Origin: Atrichornis clamosus
Taxonomy: Eukaryota; Chordata; Aves; Passeriformes; Menuridae
Assembly (NCBI GenBank): GCA_013400975.1
Contig: WBMZ01012791.1
Span: 124,001-188,000, forward strand
Direction of reading: 5' to 3'
Length of the DNA: 64,000 nt
Positions 51,901 through 64,000 of the stretch are shown here, piece after piece. Below the pieces are notes generated by a model, which was given only the letters and a program-made list of their open reading frames with translations, was not told the origin of the DNA and made no database searches. Each line of letters starts with the position of its first letter. Position 1 is the first letter of the stretch. The position numbers and the translations under genes were made by a program.

Positions 51901-54900
51901 TTTCTCTTATTGGGATACAGAAGAGTGCCTTTCCTCAGGCTGAATGCAGTATATCAAAGGACCTGGAATTAGACCTGTCAGGTGTTTAGGACTCAAGTGT
52001 GACAGCATTGATCTTCTTCCAGGGAAAAGTCTCTGAGCAAACTTCAGTGTCTTGACAGTGCCTCTCCATGAAATGGGACCCCTTTACTTGCAGCACTGGG
52101 CAGTCCTGTACGAAGCAATCTAGATCAGCAGCAAAACTGATCAGTCTACCCACTTGGAATTCCAAAGAGCTCCCAAGAAACTTTCTGTCACATCCAGTTT
52201 TCATACAGTGGGCATTTTTTCTTCTGCTTATTAGCCTTCTTTCTGCAATTGCATTTTGCCTCCTAACTTCCTTTCTAAGTGCCTCACCTTGACTCCTGTG
52301 CAAGTGCATTGTTGCTGTGGGGCTTGGTGTCCACCTTCTCCTGGAGACTTCGTCTTATCAGAATTCTGATTTCAGCAAGCAGAACAAAGCAACAATACAG
52401 GGCTTTTAGAAACAAAACAAGCTTGGATTTTCCTTACTTGTGTCAGCTGACATAGATCCACCTGAAAAGAGTTTCTTATTTATGGGTTATGAGATGTGCT
52501 GTGGGAACCAAGGATGTTCCAGGACAGAAAAGATTGTAGCTGCAGTTTTCCATTTCATTATTTTTTAAAAATAAATTTTATTACAGGTTTTAGTGAAATT
52601 AGAGTTGTTTCTCCTTTTTTGTAATTTATATTGCAGCCAAGTAGCGCAGAGATAGGAGCGACAACCACCCTATGAGTGGCCCTTTCTGATGTGTACTCAG
52701 TGGCATGTGGTCAGAGCAAAGGAGTGGGGAAAGCCTTCCTGAAGTGGTTCCTGTCTTGACTGAACATAAAGCTAACACTCACTATTTTTGTTGACACTTT
52801 TCTTGACACCTTCTTAACTTTTCTTGACACCTCAACTCTTGCCTTCCTCCCTTCTATTACCAGCTTGCTGAAGTCTTGCAGAAGATTTCTTCTCAGGAAT
52901 GAGAGCTAGGACTGTTTAGTACTTATTGCAATTCTATCACTTAGTAGAAATTTGCACTAAATGCCATTCACTTGCCCTTTGCTTTTCCAGCTACTATTTG
53001 AGTGCAAAGACGCCTCATTATGTGTGCTGTAGTTTGTATGTGATCCTGAGAGCTCTTCAGGAGAGCAAGTCCTCAACATTTTCTATCATTTTCTATCACT
53101 CTGTTTCTCCTTTTTAACTTGTCTTTTGTTCTCAGCCCTGACTATGAGCAGCTTCATTTCCACCTCAGAAATCCCAGAACCATTTTCACTCTGGTCTTCA
53201 CTGCTATCATATAGGCTGTCTTGTTTTATTCTCCCTGGGATATTAGGTAGTCTCGTTGTCCACTTGTCCTCTCCCTTGCCTCCCTTTTGGGTGTTTTTTT
53301 TTTGCACGTCCCCTCCTAATCATCATATACTTTATTTCCTTCCATATTCTGCATGACAACTGTAATTTTCAGCAGCTGGTAAGGTCTAGGGCTGGGCTCT
53401 TGAACAAAACAGAGTTGTCACCTGTAGTATGATTTGTCATATTTCCTCTTCCTTTCCTTCCTTATCAGCTAAATGCAGTCGCTATATAACACTTATTCCT
53501 GTCAAGGCTACCATAGACTTTTCACTTCCTTTTCTGTACATTTTGCTATATTTCAGAGCAAATTTTGCTTAAACATATGCTGCTATTTGACAGAATAGTG
53601 TCACATGCAGTGGATTCCCAGGCCAAATATGAAAGTTGGACCATTTAGAGCCCTGTTTCTTTCACTAGTCTGCTTATTTCTGTGCTAACTGGTGAATTGT
53701 TCACATCCTCAAGCTGCATCAAGATTCACTTGCAGAATTACTGGAAACCTGAGTGAAGCTTTTCTTTGCTGTGCATGCTGAGACTTTCTGAGGTTAGACA
53801 ATTTAGTGAATAGTTACATAAAATTCATGTGTCAGGAACTATGTAGTCCCACCTCATTACCTTCTTGTCAGACAGCAGGAAGGGCAAGGCTGCTCTCTCT
53901 GGGAAGGCAAGCAGGACACCAAGGGAATCCCACAGCAGGGTAGGATATGTGATCATGCTGCAGGTCCATTGCTGAGAGGGCAAGCCAGGAAAACGGTCTG
54001 TAAATTGAAATCTGGATCAAGGGTCTTTGTGGCCAGGCACAGTTGTGTCTGATCTGGAGACCAGCACTTCTCCAGCATCGCTCAGAGAGGGACCAAAGCC
54101 TCAGCTGTGACCTTAAACAGCTCCTGGACCCATGTGAGAGGGTGGAGGCTCCAGATGAGGCTGATCAGGGACATTAACGCTTATTAGCACATTCAGGGCC
54201 TTGATATTTCCCATGGTTCATTTTTATGCCCTTAATTATAATAATTTTAGTTAGATCATTGGCATGATGCATCAGCTACTTAAAGCTAGGCTTGATCTCT
54301 ACTTCTAAGAAAAGTAAAATTATGGTAAATTCATAGGTTCCAGGTACCCTGATGACACCAGATTGGAGATTTGTATAAGATAATGTTGTGTGATATCTTT
54401 GAAAAGAGCAGGGCTACAAAGAGCAAGGCTGCACAACTGATCATTGACATCAGTGGGATTTGGACAGATCATAACAGGGGGACTGTGCAGTTTTCCCAAG
54501 GTTAGTGCTCTGAAATTCAACAGTTCCTGAAGGTGGTATAAATGGATATTTAGATTGAGTGCAGAAATGATCTCTAAGTTTACTTTATGAAAATATTCCC
54601 TGTTAAAAAGGTCTCTCTTTTGTCTGTTCAGCTTGTGAGGCCCATGTTTATGGCCCATGTTTGTTAATGCAATGAAGCCATGTGCTGTCTGAGCACAGCT
54701 GCAACTCAGAATTATGTTGCAGCATGGACAATAGTCCCCATCCAGGCGTGAGTTAGAATCAAAACTCGCCTTTCAGCATGACAGATGAAAAAGAGGACAC
54801 TAAAAATATAGCTCAGAATTACAATCCATTTTCCTCTATTACAGTATTAATGCATCTCTGGAATGACTAGAAAATGCAATTTATGTTTTTCATTTCTAGC

Positions 54901-57900
54901 TGCCCTGAGGATGTCATGGGAGATGCAAAAAACATTGAATCAGATTTCTTTTTTAAAACAAAACATTAAGTAGAGGCACCCTATCACTGCACTTGTCATT
55001 TCCCTTGGGCACTATTCTGGGAAGTGGCTCTCAGGTTCCTTTGAAGAGATTATACGAAGGGTCAATACCTGACTAAACCAAATTCATTCTTGCTTTGCAT
55101 GCTTGTAAATTTTTTATTGTTTAAAAATGGCTTTATGTTAAAAAGCTGACTTTGATCTTAAACGATTACAGAATTGTTTTCTAATGGAAATCTGGAAGAG
55201 TGAAAGTCATGAGACTCAGGGTTTTTTGGAGTCAGTCTCTACAAACACGAAAGAACAGAACAACTCATTCTTTCCCTTTATTTTCCAGATTCTATTTCTA
55301 GCTCTTTAATATCAGAGTGGGAGGAACATTTATGACACACCAAAGAGGCAACTGGTGGTGTGACAGTAAGGCACCAACATGGGATTATACAAGAGCTAAG
55401 GACTCAGTGTTCCCTGCTGGAAAAAACTTCCCCTTTTTAAGGACCACATATTCTTCTTTGAGAGGAGAAATAGGTCTGGAGAAAAATGGGGTCTAAAATA
55501 TTATAGCCACCAGTGTCAAGGTAAACTTAACCTTGTATTCTTTGCAAAATTGTCCCTGCACATGCTCTGATGTAGTTAAGTGTGCAGTCCCACAGCAACA
55601 TATATTGATGGATGCCTGGACTGCAGTTGGCTGACTCTTTCCAACAGCTCTCTAGACATGCAGCTAGCATGGAAACTTGTGTCAGGGTTTTCTCTGCCAA
55701 ACCAGGAAGTTGTGTGGGTTTTTAAGTTTTGATGTGTTTTGGGAACTTCTTTTTGTTTGTTTGTTTTTTGTTTTGTAGTTAGTTATTCTAGTTACCAGAA
55801 TATCTCTCTGAATTGTTTCATGTGAGCAGTGACCACTAATAAGGCACGAAAGAGGTGATGGGAACACATGGAAAGGAGGGTAAAGAGAGAAAAGGTGATA
55901 CTTTCTCTCTTGTGAGAGAGATAGATGCCTGACTTGTGGTATCTAGAACTGATGGAAAAGCACATCCTGAATAGATGATGATGCTTGCTGAGGCAGCAAT
56001 GTCTCTGTTTGGTGCTTTTCATGAGAGAGGAGTAACACTTTACCTTTAGGCTCAGGGTGGTCCCATTCTGCTTTGAGAGATTTGTTTCACATTTCCTAAT
56101 TTCTTAGCACACACTGACACCTCAGCAAGAATGAGTAATGGAAAGAGGGTTTTTGCAAGACAAATTCATCCATAGATGTGTTAGAGCTATGATACTTCCA
56201 ATATCTATGTAATCTCTTTCACCTGTGTCTGTTGGGGGTTCTTCCAGAAGCCTGAAATACAACAGAAGCTGTTCTCCCATTCCAGGGAAATGAATTTATC
56301 ACCATTGAATTAAAAAAAGAGTATGTGAAGCGTATTAATTTTGTGCAGAAGAAACCTAGTTGGGGATGAAAGGTATTTGAGGATTTTTTTACAGTAAAAT
56401 CTGGGCTAGGAGTCCAGTCATCTCCGTGGTCAAGATGTGGTGTTGTCCTCATACTCTGTCTTGCTCTATTTCCCACCCATTGGTGGTACCTCTAATGGTA
56501 CCATTATTTGTAAAAATCCTGTGGGATAGTTGGCTCTGCTATACTTTTAAGTTCTTGGGATACTCTCAAGAGTATGCACCCTCTTTGTGCAAAGTCTGAA
56601 TGTACCACAGAGCCCCTCATACATTCTTGAAAATGTAGTAGTTCTTGAAAATTTCATCCTAATAAAAGAAGTTCTTAGTTTTACTGAGAAATGAAATATT
56701 CCAACCTATCTCAGTAATCTGAAGAGAGACACAGGTGAGGCAAAGAAAACTCTGAGAGCTAAAGGAATTTAACTTTGCTCTCAGTATGAGAAAATTAGTT
56801 TTGAAAATTAGTGTATTGCAATTGAAACTGGAACATGATACTTGGGTTGCAACACATCTTCAGAGAGAACATCTTTAAGGATTTGCCAAAAGTGCTTTGT
56901 ATTTTGATATAGCACATCCATAATTCATGTAATTTAGTCAGGTTTCTGAAAGTGAGTCAGATGATGATTCAATTATTTTCAGCACAAACAGCCTCTGAAG
57001 TGTCATCATCGGAATTATCAACAGAAGTGCTCATAAACTGATGCCCCTGTTTTCCCACATCTCTTGGAAGTGATATGGCAGTTTGAACCTGTAACACCTT
57101 CAGCCATGGCTACAGCTGTAGCCCAGGTCTCTGTCATACCGTGACTATTGAGATCCACTCCTGATGTTGGCATGCCTTTTAATTGAAGGGAGCACAGTCC
57201 GGAGATGTGGATTGTGAGGATATTATTGTATAAAGACTTCTGAGAAAAACTTCAGAGATGGGAATGCTGGTAGCAGTAAAGGAAACTCAATTATTCATAC
57301 TGTATTATGACTTAAAAGAAATTCAGTCTTTCCAAAAGTAGAACATGAGCAAAGTGAAAAAAAGAGGTGGAAAAAGGACCTTTGTGATATAATCTGTCAA
57401 ATTCATAGCTGGGAATATGTGAAAGGATTGTGGGCTCCTAGGGAGTAAAATAAGAGGCCTTTCAGAAAGTACAAGTAGCTTGGAAATCACCTTAAATGCT
57501 ATTTAAACTTGCCTGTAAAAGAAACTAGGTTACTACAATGTGTGAATATCTTTTTTCCAATGTTCTTTAGCCTACATAGACATTTGAACAAAATTCTTAA
57601 ACTATTTTTACCAGTTGTTGGACATGTGGCTTGCAGAATTGCTCATTCACCCACTTTTGAAATATTCAGTATATCTGCAAAGCATTTTGAGGGGATAGAG
57701 TAGAGAGCAGTCTTGCATTAATTCACTGTGGGGTTTCTTGTGATTGTTTCACGTGCTCTGACAATTTGAAGTATGTTTGTTTTGTTATCAAGTCAATAAC
57801 AAAACAAAAATGGACAAAATCTTTCAGATAAATTAGGGCTCAGCTCTATGAAACAAAAATGTGTGGTGCCTGGTAATGAGGAGGGAGAGAGAGCCGTGGG

Positions 57901-60900
57901 TGTTTGGGAGAATGTCAGAGATGCTGCACATGCTTATCATGGTCCTAACCTGCCACTGGTACCATTGTGGGCACTTGTCAGAGACAGGGCTGGACTTTCA
58001 GTGGTAATGTACCCATGGGTGCAGGTCACATGGAGTTCCCAAGCTGTTTCATGTGAGCTGGTGTCCCCAAGAGAAGCTTTAAATGATATTTTAACAAGTT
58101 CCCAGGCAGGAGACACTAGATCCCTTAAGGTGTTCTCAGCTCTGCAGCAGGATCAAGATCTTTACTCACAACCATGTTCCAGGCAGTCCACCAGCACTGA
58201 GCTCAGCAGTTGCTCTTTACTTCCACTTCAGGGATTCAGATTTTATTGGGCAGTTCCTATTGTCAGAGCATTCCTACAGCTGGTCAACTGCAGTTTTGGG
58301 GTTTGCACTGCTGGCAAACTCTTCACTTTCAAAGCTGCAGGTTGGCTGCTCCCAACTTCAATATTAACAATTAATTAGTATGGTCAAGAACAACTTGCAA
58401 ACAAGTCACTGAATCCCTTGGTGCCTGAATTGCAACCTTGTCTACTAATCAGCTGTAAAAAACAACACAAATATACATGAGGTGTCTGGTTTTAAGTGTG
58501 AGAACTCCAACCCGCTGGATAGTTACAGAGGAAAATGACATTGTATGCACAGTGAGTAGCTGTGAGACACAGCCACAAGTATCTCACCCACAGCACTGCT
58601 GGAACAATATTTGAGAAAGGATCCTCTCTGGAGCACAATATGACCTGGATTATGCATTCTCAGCTCAAAGGCAAATAGTAAACTACCTGTTCCCACCGGC
58701 CTTGCCTTGTCCACCTGCAGCAGGTTCACTCACACACTGAGCAGCGCAAAGGCAGGAGGGGTTGCCATGGGCTGGTTTGTCAAATTGTGCATGTTTCCCT
58801 CCCACCTTGTTCAACGCAATGCTGGAGCTTTCAGTTCAAACAGACCTACACAGTTACAAGAAAAATGTCAACTTTCACTCAGTTTCATCTCAAATCTCTC
58901 ATTTTCAGGCCTGCTAGGAATTTGTCTCTGTTTAAGGGACATTTCTCAAATTGTTGTTCCTTGGCTGATTCCTGGCTAGCCAGGGAAGGTAGAGGTATTT
59001 CAATGCCATGCAATTTTTCCACAGCTGTGTGTACAGGCTGAGCCACAGTGATTCAGAATAGAAACATTTTTAGGAGTGGGTTTGAAAATATACTTTCATG
59101 TTTCTCTAATAAAAGGTTTCTAACAGAAGGTGTATTACCTTTAACAGCCAGAATCAATCAAGTTGTGGTTTTAATACCAAAAAAAATCTAACAGAGACTA
59201 TAGTATCAGTTAAATGCTCCTCCTCTTCCATGCCTAAAAATGTGGAATATTGACCAGCTCTTTGCCTGATTGTATGCTGGTTGGTTTCAAATGAAGCATG
59301 TTGCTCAAATATTAATCTGATGAAAAGCTCAGTTTTTCAGTTTGTCTTTGATTGTATGGAAGATGAAATGATTTGGAGAGCTGTGTGTGTTCTCCCCAAA
59401 AGATTGGACTGATTACTTTGTAAGTGCAAAACTATTTTATATATAAACTAGAGAGAGGGAGAGGATTTGGGAGGATTTTTTTTCCTGTTATTTTCAGGTT
59501 ACCTCTAAGATATTCTATTATAAAAGTCAAGAATGGCTCATCATCTAATCAGTTTCAAGAGGGTAATGTAACCCTGTATAACACTCTCCTTTGGTAAGAA
59601 AAGATTATTTTTTTACTTAAAAAGAGTATGTTCATACCCCAGGAAAAAATGAGATGAAAATAAATACATTCCAAACTCATTTGTTTCCAAAGTATGAATA
59701 GAAATGTCTTGAACACTTCATGAACAATTAGAACATTTTAAAAGGCAGAAAAGATAATATACTGGTTTTCTTAAATATGTGAAAGTTTAATTTTTCTTGT
59801 TGTTTTACTTACACCACTCTCTGGAAATATCATCTTTCTTGCTTTTGCTGAAATATTTGTTTATAATGTTTTTATCATATGTAGAAGGTTGTGTTGGACA
59901 GATCAGTATCAAAATTTTTTTTTGTTCAGGTTGTTTGTTTTCTGAAACTAAATGGTTTCTATAGAGATGCCAATAGGTTACTACATGGAGAGATTTAAGA
60001 CCTCTCAGCTGTTCAGGTTTTTTTTTATTGTGGCTTTTATCATGACTGTAGATTACTGACTTTTCACTTACCATGGAGTATTCTAGATGAGACAACATGA
60101 CTTTCAAACTGAGACATTTTTCCCCCAGAATTCCCCCGAAACCTCAAAGTAACAACCCACAAGTCCTTTTTCTTTTTTTTTATATTCTAAATTTTCTTGA
60201 TAATTTCTGGTAAATTAAACCACTTTGCCTGTGGACTTCAACCAGAGCCATATAACTGTGTCACTTGTGACACACCCTCCTCCTTGGCATGGGTGTTCAG
60301 TTGAACAGCAACACACGGGCATTTATCACTCTTTGTTGCTAATCAAGGACACACAGGTTGGTGCAATAAGCTTCTTAGCAGTTTGGGGCGTTCGTGATAA
60401 CCTTTTATTGTCAGTGTGATCATACTCATGGCAATAGGAAGAGCTGAGTAATCAGCTAAACGAGGTGGCTCTTTAGAAATAGATTATTACACTGCAATAC
60501 CTCTTTCTGTGTTACAGAACTCCCTTTGCTTTGGACCTGCTGTTTCCTTTGTCCAAGAGTGACAGCATGTCCCCAGCACTGGGACTAAGCATGAATCCAG
60601 GCTTTCTTAGATATGCAGTCTGGTAATGTGTGCATCATCATCTACTCTGCATCCTGAAAGTAACATTTAGATTTGAGACGGACGAGGAAAATAAATTGAA
60701 CTCCTCAACACACCTATTAAAAACATCCAACTCTAGGTCCTTCCAAGAAGGACAACTGTGTATAAAGGAATTGTGCACCTCCATTAAACTTTTGAAAACC
60801 AAACATGTTTGAATATCTCTCTTCTGAGAATGTCCAAAGCTTTTATGCAGAAGGCAAGAGGGAGGGAAAATCCATACAACAGGACAGCTATGATATGAAG

Positions 60901-60963
60901 AGTCACTCTCATAAATTAATTGCAGTGCTTATTTACTTGTTAACTGGGGTGTTTTTTTTCCAG
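48948..60963 (+). other. CRACD intron between exons A and B (phase 2, 12,016 bp)
   Basis: The intron begins GTAAGTG and ends in a T-run plus CCAG, and its removal keeps the reading frame between two exons that each look like CRACD. Inside it I saw an A/C-rich tract (49598-49670), a T/G-rich stretch near 55745-55775, a 176-codon open frame (57848-58378) with no recognisable domain, and otherwise AT-rich sequence without exon-like signals. No clear recent CR1 is present. A segment near 51375-51430 faintly resembles a CR1 tail but is too diverged to call. Confidence 0.75.
49598..49670. repeat. A/C-rich low-complexity tract in CRACD intron
   Basis: About 73 bases are nearly free of G and T: runs such as AAAAAACCCC, CCAAACAAACCC and AAAAAACCCC. 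It is similar in character to the tract at 23874-23922 and in the same strand orientation. Confidence 0.75.
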
Positions 60964-61099
60964 ATCCTCCCATTATTCTATGGGCAGTCGAGCTTTTTCC
61001 CATGACAGTATTTTCATACCTGATGGGAGAACAGAGAGTGAACAGGCCATCCAAGCAATGTCACAGGAGAACGTTTTAGGAAAAGTCAAAACTCTTCAG
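60964..61099 (+). CDS. CRACD: CRACD coding exon B (SHDSIFIPDG block)
   Basis: This 136-bp exon carries the most diagnostic CRACD sequence in the window. After one base finishing the Arg codon from exon A it encodes 45 residues: SSHYS, then a Met at 60980, then a block containing RAFSHDSIFIPDG, a polar stretch and ENVLGKVKTLQ. From memory this closely matches the start of the commonly annotated mammalian CRACD protein, which begins at the equivalent Met. The acceptor is eight T followed by CCAG, with a possible branch point TTAAC at 60940-60944. The donor is CAG|GTAAGAA. The exon ends exactly on a codon boundary, so the next exon must start in phase 0. I saw no such exon before 64000. The reading frame is open through the acceptor junction from exon A, so the Met at 60980 may be internal in longer isoforms. 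Confidence 0.9.
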
Positions 61100-64000
61100 G
61101 TAAGAAATTTTAGGTGGGAAAAATATTTAAAATGTGGTGTGAAATGGTCTCCAGAACATGTTAAATGAGCATAAATATGGGTTGCTTTTCCAATAGCCTT
61201 GGGGCAGTTTCTCAGCCATATTGTCTGGACAAAAGCCATTGTAAGTAATTCAGATAATTGGCAGAAATTCCAGGTTTTGGTCTTGAAAGGTACAGCAGTG
61301 ATGCTGCAAACATATCTGCAGAAATGTCTGTGCCTTGTGGAACTCATTTGAATTGAACTCATGTTTTTGGTGTGTCCTGATCTGTATGCCTGAGTCCTAC
61401 AGATGTGGTAATGAGGGAAAAATTGAAGGTTATGTTGGTGGCAGACAATGACACGCAGAGTGAGACTTTTTTGCAAAGTCAATTTAATTATACATTTATA
61501 TGTATTACATTTTTTCTCCTTTTTCTTGCTGTCCTTTCAATGGTTTTCACGGAAGGTAGATTTGTTTATCTCTCCAAAGCATAAACAACACATTTGGGTA
61601 TTTGCTTTTAAAGAGTTTTACGTGATCTGCTTTCTCTTCTTTTCCAGAACTCTGTCCCATTAAGTGCTCTATTTAATTTTTTGCTTTACTTCTTGTACAT
61701 CTGTAAGATTCCCAGCTCTTCACCTTTCTAGTCCTTGAAAGAGCTGTCCTTCACTTGCACTTGCACTTTATTTTTCAGGATGCTGACATGTCCTGTCAAA
61801 GTGCTGATAAATTTTTAATGCTGTGCAATTGCTGTTACCCTGAAGTTGACTAGTAAAATACCATTGATTTCATTTGCCTCCAAAGTCTACCCACAATCCA
61901 CCTTTTCTGGTGAGTGAGAGATGATGCACATCAGACAGCTCCGACCTTTCAGGATGGAATTGTTGCTGCTTCCTGCCTGGTGCAGTCAGCAGGCAGAGCA
62001 CCAGGCAGTGCTGGCCCTGCTGACTGTGGATGAGCTCCCAAGCAGAAACCACACTAGGACAGCTCCAGTTCCTCTGTGCTGGTTCTTCAGTTTAAATTAC
62101 TCTGGGCCAGGTAGAGTCAAGGCATTCTATTTTCCAGGCTGGAAACCATTATATTTAAAATGACTGCTGACTCTGGGTAAAGACGAGGTAGTTGGGCCTG
62201 TCCTGTAGTGTCCTAGAAAGCCCACCAACTTCTCCAGGGAGCTGTACCCTCCCTGTCTGTTGGGTCTGTTGTCTTGGCTTCTGCACTTCAGCTTTTCTCT
62301 GAAGAACTTTTCACCTTCAGAGGTAGCTTCTCTTGATTCAACGCTCATCTTAAAATTCCCAACGGAAATGATTGCCTTCGCTAAACTGAGAGACATGATA
62401 AAAGGTATAGTTAATGCAGTTGGTAGCAACCATGTTCACTAAGCAAATGGTAAATCAAGAAAATGAAAGCAAAATATCACCCTTGAAAGTCATAAAATAA
62501 ATAGGCAGTGATACGTTCTTGCTCGTATGAGCTTTGCATAAGCCTTTTTTTGGTGTGGTTACTTGCATGTAATCTAAGGGGCAGCAATGTTTCAGCTGCT
62601 TGATGTAAAAAATGTGCTTGCCTTTTGGTTTAAAATTGAAGGATGGTAGTTCATTTTTGTCGTTTTAACATAGCTGGAACCCAACCTGTAACATACCAGA
62701 TTCATTTTTCAACTCTACTGATGATGAGAGCAACTCTTTAATTCAGAAAAGGAATTCAGAATAGATTGTAAATGACACTTTTAACTATTTACATGCTTAC
62801 ACAGAAGTTATATATTCATCTAAATGTCCATGGATTTTTTTCATAAACCCATGGAAAGGCTCCCTGTAATAAGCCCAGGGGACACTTCTTGTATCTGCAA
62901 ATACTGCTGCCCAGCATGTACCTGGCCCCATTTCCCTAGCCATTATTTCTGCAACTGTTACCTGAGTTTTAGGAAAAATTCATGCCAAAATCCCTTTGCA
63001 CATTTTTAGGTTGACCTTAGAGTTGAGTCCCAGGTCTGTGAGTTTTTTGGACTCTTGCTCCTGTTTGAAGGTTTTATGCACTCCATTCCTCATTCCCTTT
63101 TTTCCTGCTGTAGTTTTCTATGAGCCAGTGTTTGCTGTGTGATTTTCCGGTCACAGAAAACACTGATACTCAGTCTCCTGATACCAGAAGCTTGTGTCGA
63201 CTTTGAAGTCTCTTTCTGCAAGCTCCCTCCGAATACGAACACCTGTATTTCTTACAGTGGTGGAACAAGAGGAGACAGTCATCTCTCTGAAGGGCACTGC
63301 ACTCCTTAAAGCCAACTCTGTGGCCAGCTCCCAGTCCCAAGTCATGGCTATGCCACCAGCATTACAGCAATTTTGCCAAGCCTGTATGTCACGTTGGGAG
63401 CACAGCACTTCCACTTTCCATTTACCTGGCAAGATACTCTTCAGTAAAGAATTGTTGCCAGGATTCAGCGCCCCTTGCTGACTCTGAACTTGCTGCATTC
63501 CAAATAGAGATCAAACACTCTGCAGATTTTAACCCTTTTCAGGATTTTTTTGGAGATGGTACAGTAAACATTCCTGAAAAATTTAAATTTTTTTTTTTTG
63601 AAAAGTCACCATGCTTGCAAGCTTAACAGAGAGCATGGTGAACAGGGTTTTAAATTCAGAATAGCAACGCAAGCCATTTAGTACTGATGGTGCTGGATCT
63701 CGTTCTGGGGACCACCAAAGTGTTTCTCCCTTCTTGCCTTGCATTTCTGCTGACTTTGGAGTGCCGATGAACCCACAAAAGGTGTTGTGTAATGGTGCAA
63801 ACTCTGTAGTAGTCTGGGCAGGTGGCCAGCATGTGCACTGGTTCAGCTGCTTATTGTGGGAATTCTCTCTTTCTAATTACGTGTGAAAGGTAAATTAGTT
63901 CTTTCTGGAATTGCTCTCATTTGTTTTTATGGATTTTCAGATTGGCAGCACTCATCTTATCATGCTTTCTATAAATGGATTTGGTCATGTTCAAAGGTTT
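61100..64000 (+). other. CRACD intron downstream of exon B (partial, phase 0)
   Basis: The donor GTAAGAA at 61100 opens an intron that runs beyond the window. I looked for the next expected CRACD exon, which should follow KTLQ in phase 0, and did not see it. The stretch holds a minus-strand 115-codon open frame (63151-63498) that I cannot assign, and a T-run near 63588-63600. The rest is unremarkable non-coding sequence. Confidence 0.6.

Noticed and set aside
1..64000. tRNA, rRNA, snRNA, CRISPR or prokaryotic operon features
   Set aside because: I looked for tRNA B-box-like words, U6 or 7SK starts and regularly spaced repeats and saw none; the window is vertebrate nuclear DNA.

Overview
The window looks like bird nuclear DNA, possibly songbird. 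It is AT-rich and CpG-poor, with almost no coding sequence and several CR1 LINE fragments, the dominant avian interspersed repeat. Two short plus-strand stretches read as well-formed vertebrate exons and are the only protein-coding DNA I can support. I saw no operons, tRNA or rRNA genes, CRISPR arrays or other prokaryotic features.

The coding content is part of one gene, which I identify as CRACD (KIAA1211, capping protein inhibiting regulator of actin dynamics). Exon A (48779-48947) encodes a very basic segment followed by a Ser- and acid-rich segment. Exon B (60964-61099) encodes the conserved block around SHDSIFIPDG. The two join in frame across a 12,016-bp phase-2 intron with canonical GT-AG ends. 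Exon A needs an upstream exon or promoter (intron phase 1 on its 5' side), and exon B needs a downstream exon (phase 0). I could find neither, so the gene enters and leaves the window incomplete. Most of the window is therefore probably intron: 48948-60963 certainly if the gene model holds, 61100-64000 by the same logic, and 1-48778 by inference only.

Layout: 1-4696, no gene seen; 4697-5668, a 5'-truncated, frameshifted CR1 on the minus strand; 5669-13790, non-coding, with a probable LTR-element remnant near 7650-7800 and a pair of local tandem duplications at 12620-12785; 13791-14492, two CR1 pieces in opposite orientation flanking a 15-bp minisatellite; 14493-48600, long non-coding sequence with one ancient CR1 piece (about 24530-24655), simple-sequence tracts, a GC-richer patch (38880-39600) and a motif-dense possible enhancer (45190-45335); 48605-48960, a CpG island covering exon A and its upstream flank; then intron, exon B and intron.

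I did not find a clearly new biological system. The best leads are the reading frame that continues upstream of the Met I remember as the usual CRACD start, the CpG island abutting exon A (possible alternative promoter and N-terminus), and the motif-dense non-coding block at 45 kb. The remaining long open frames look like chance ORFs or repeat remnants.
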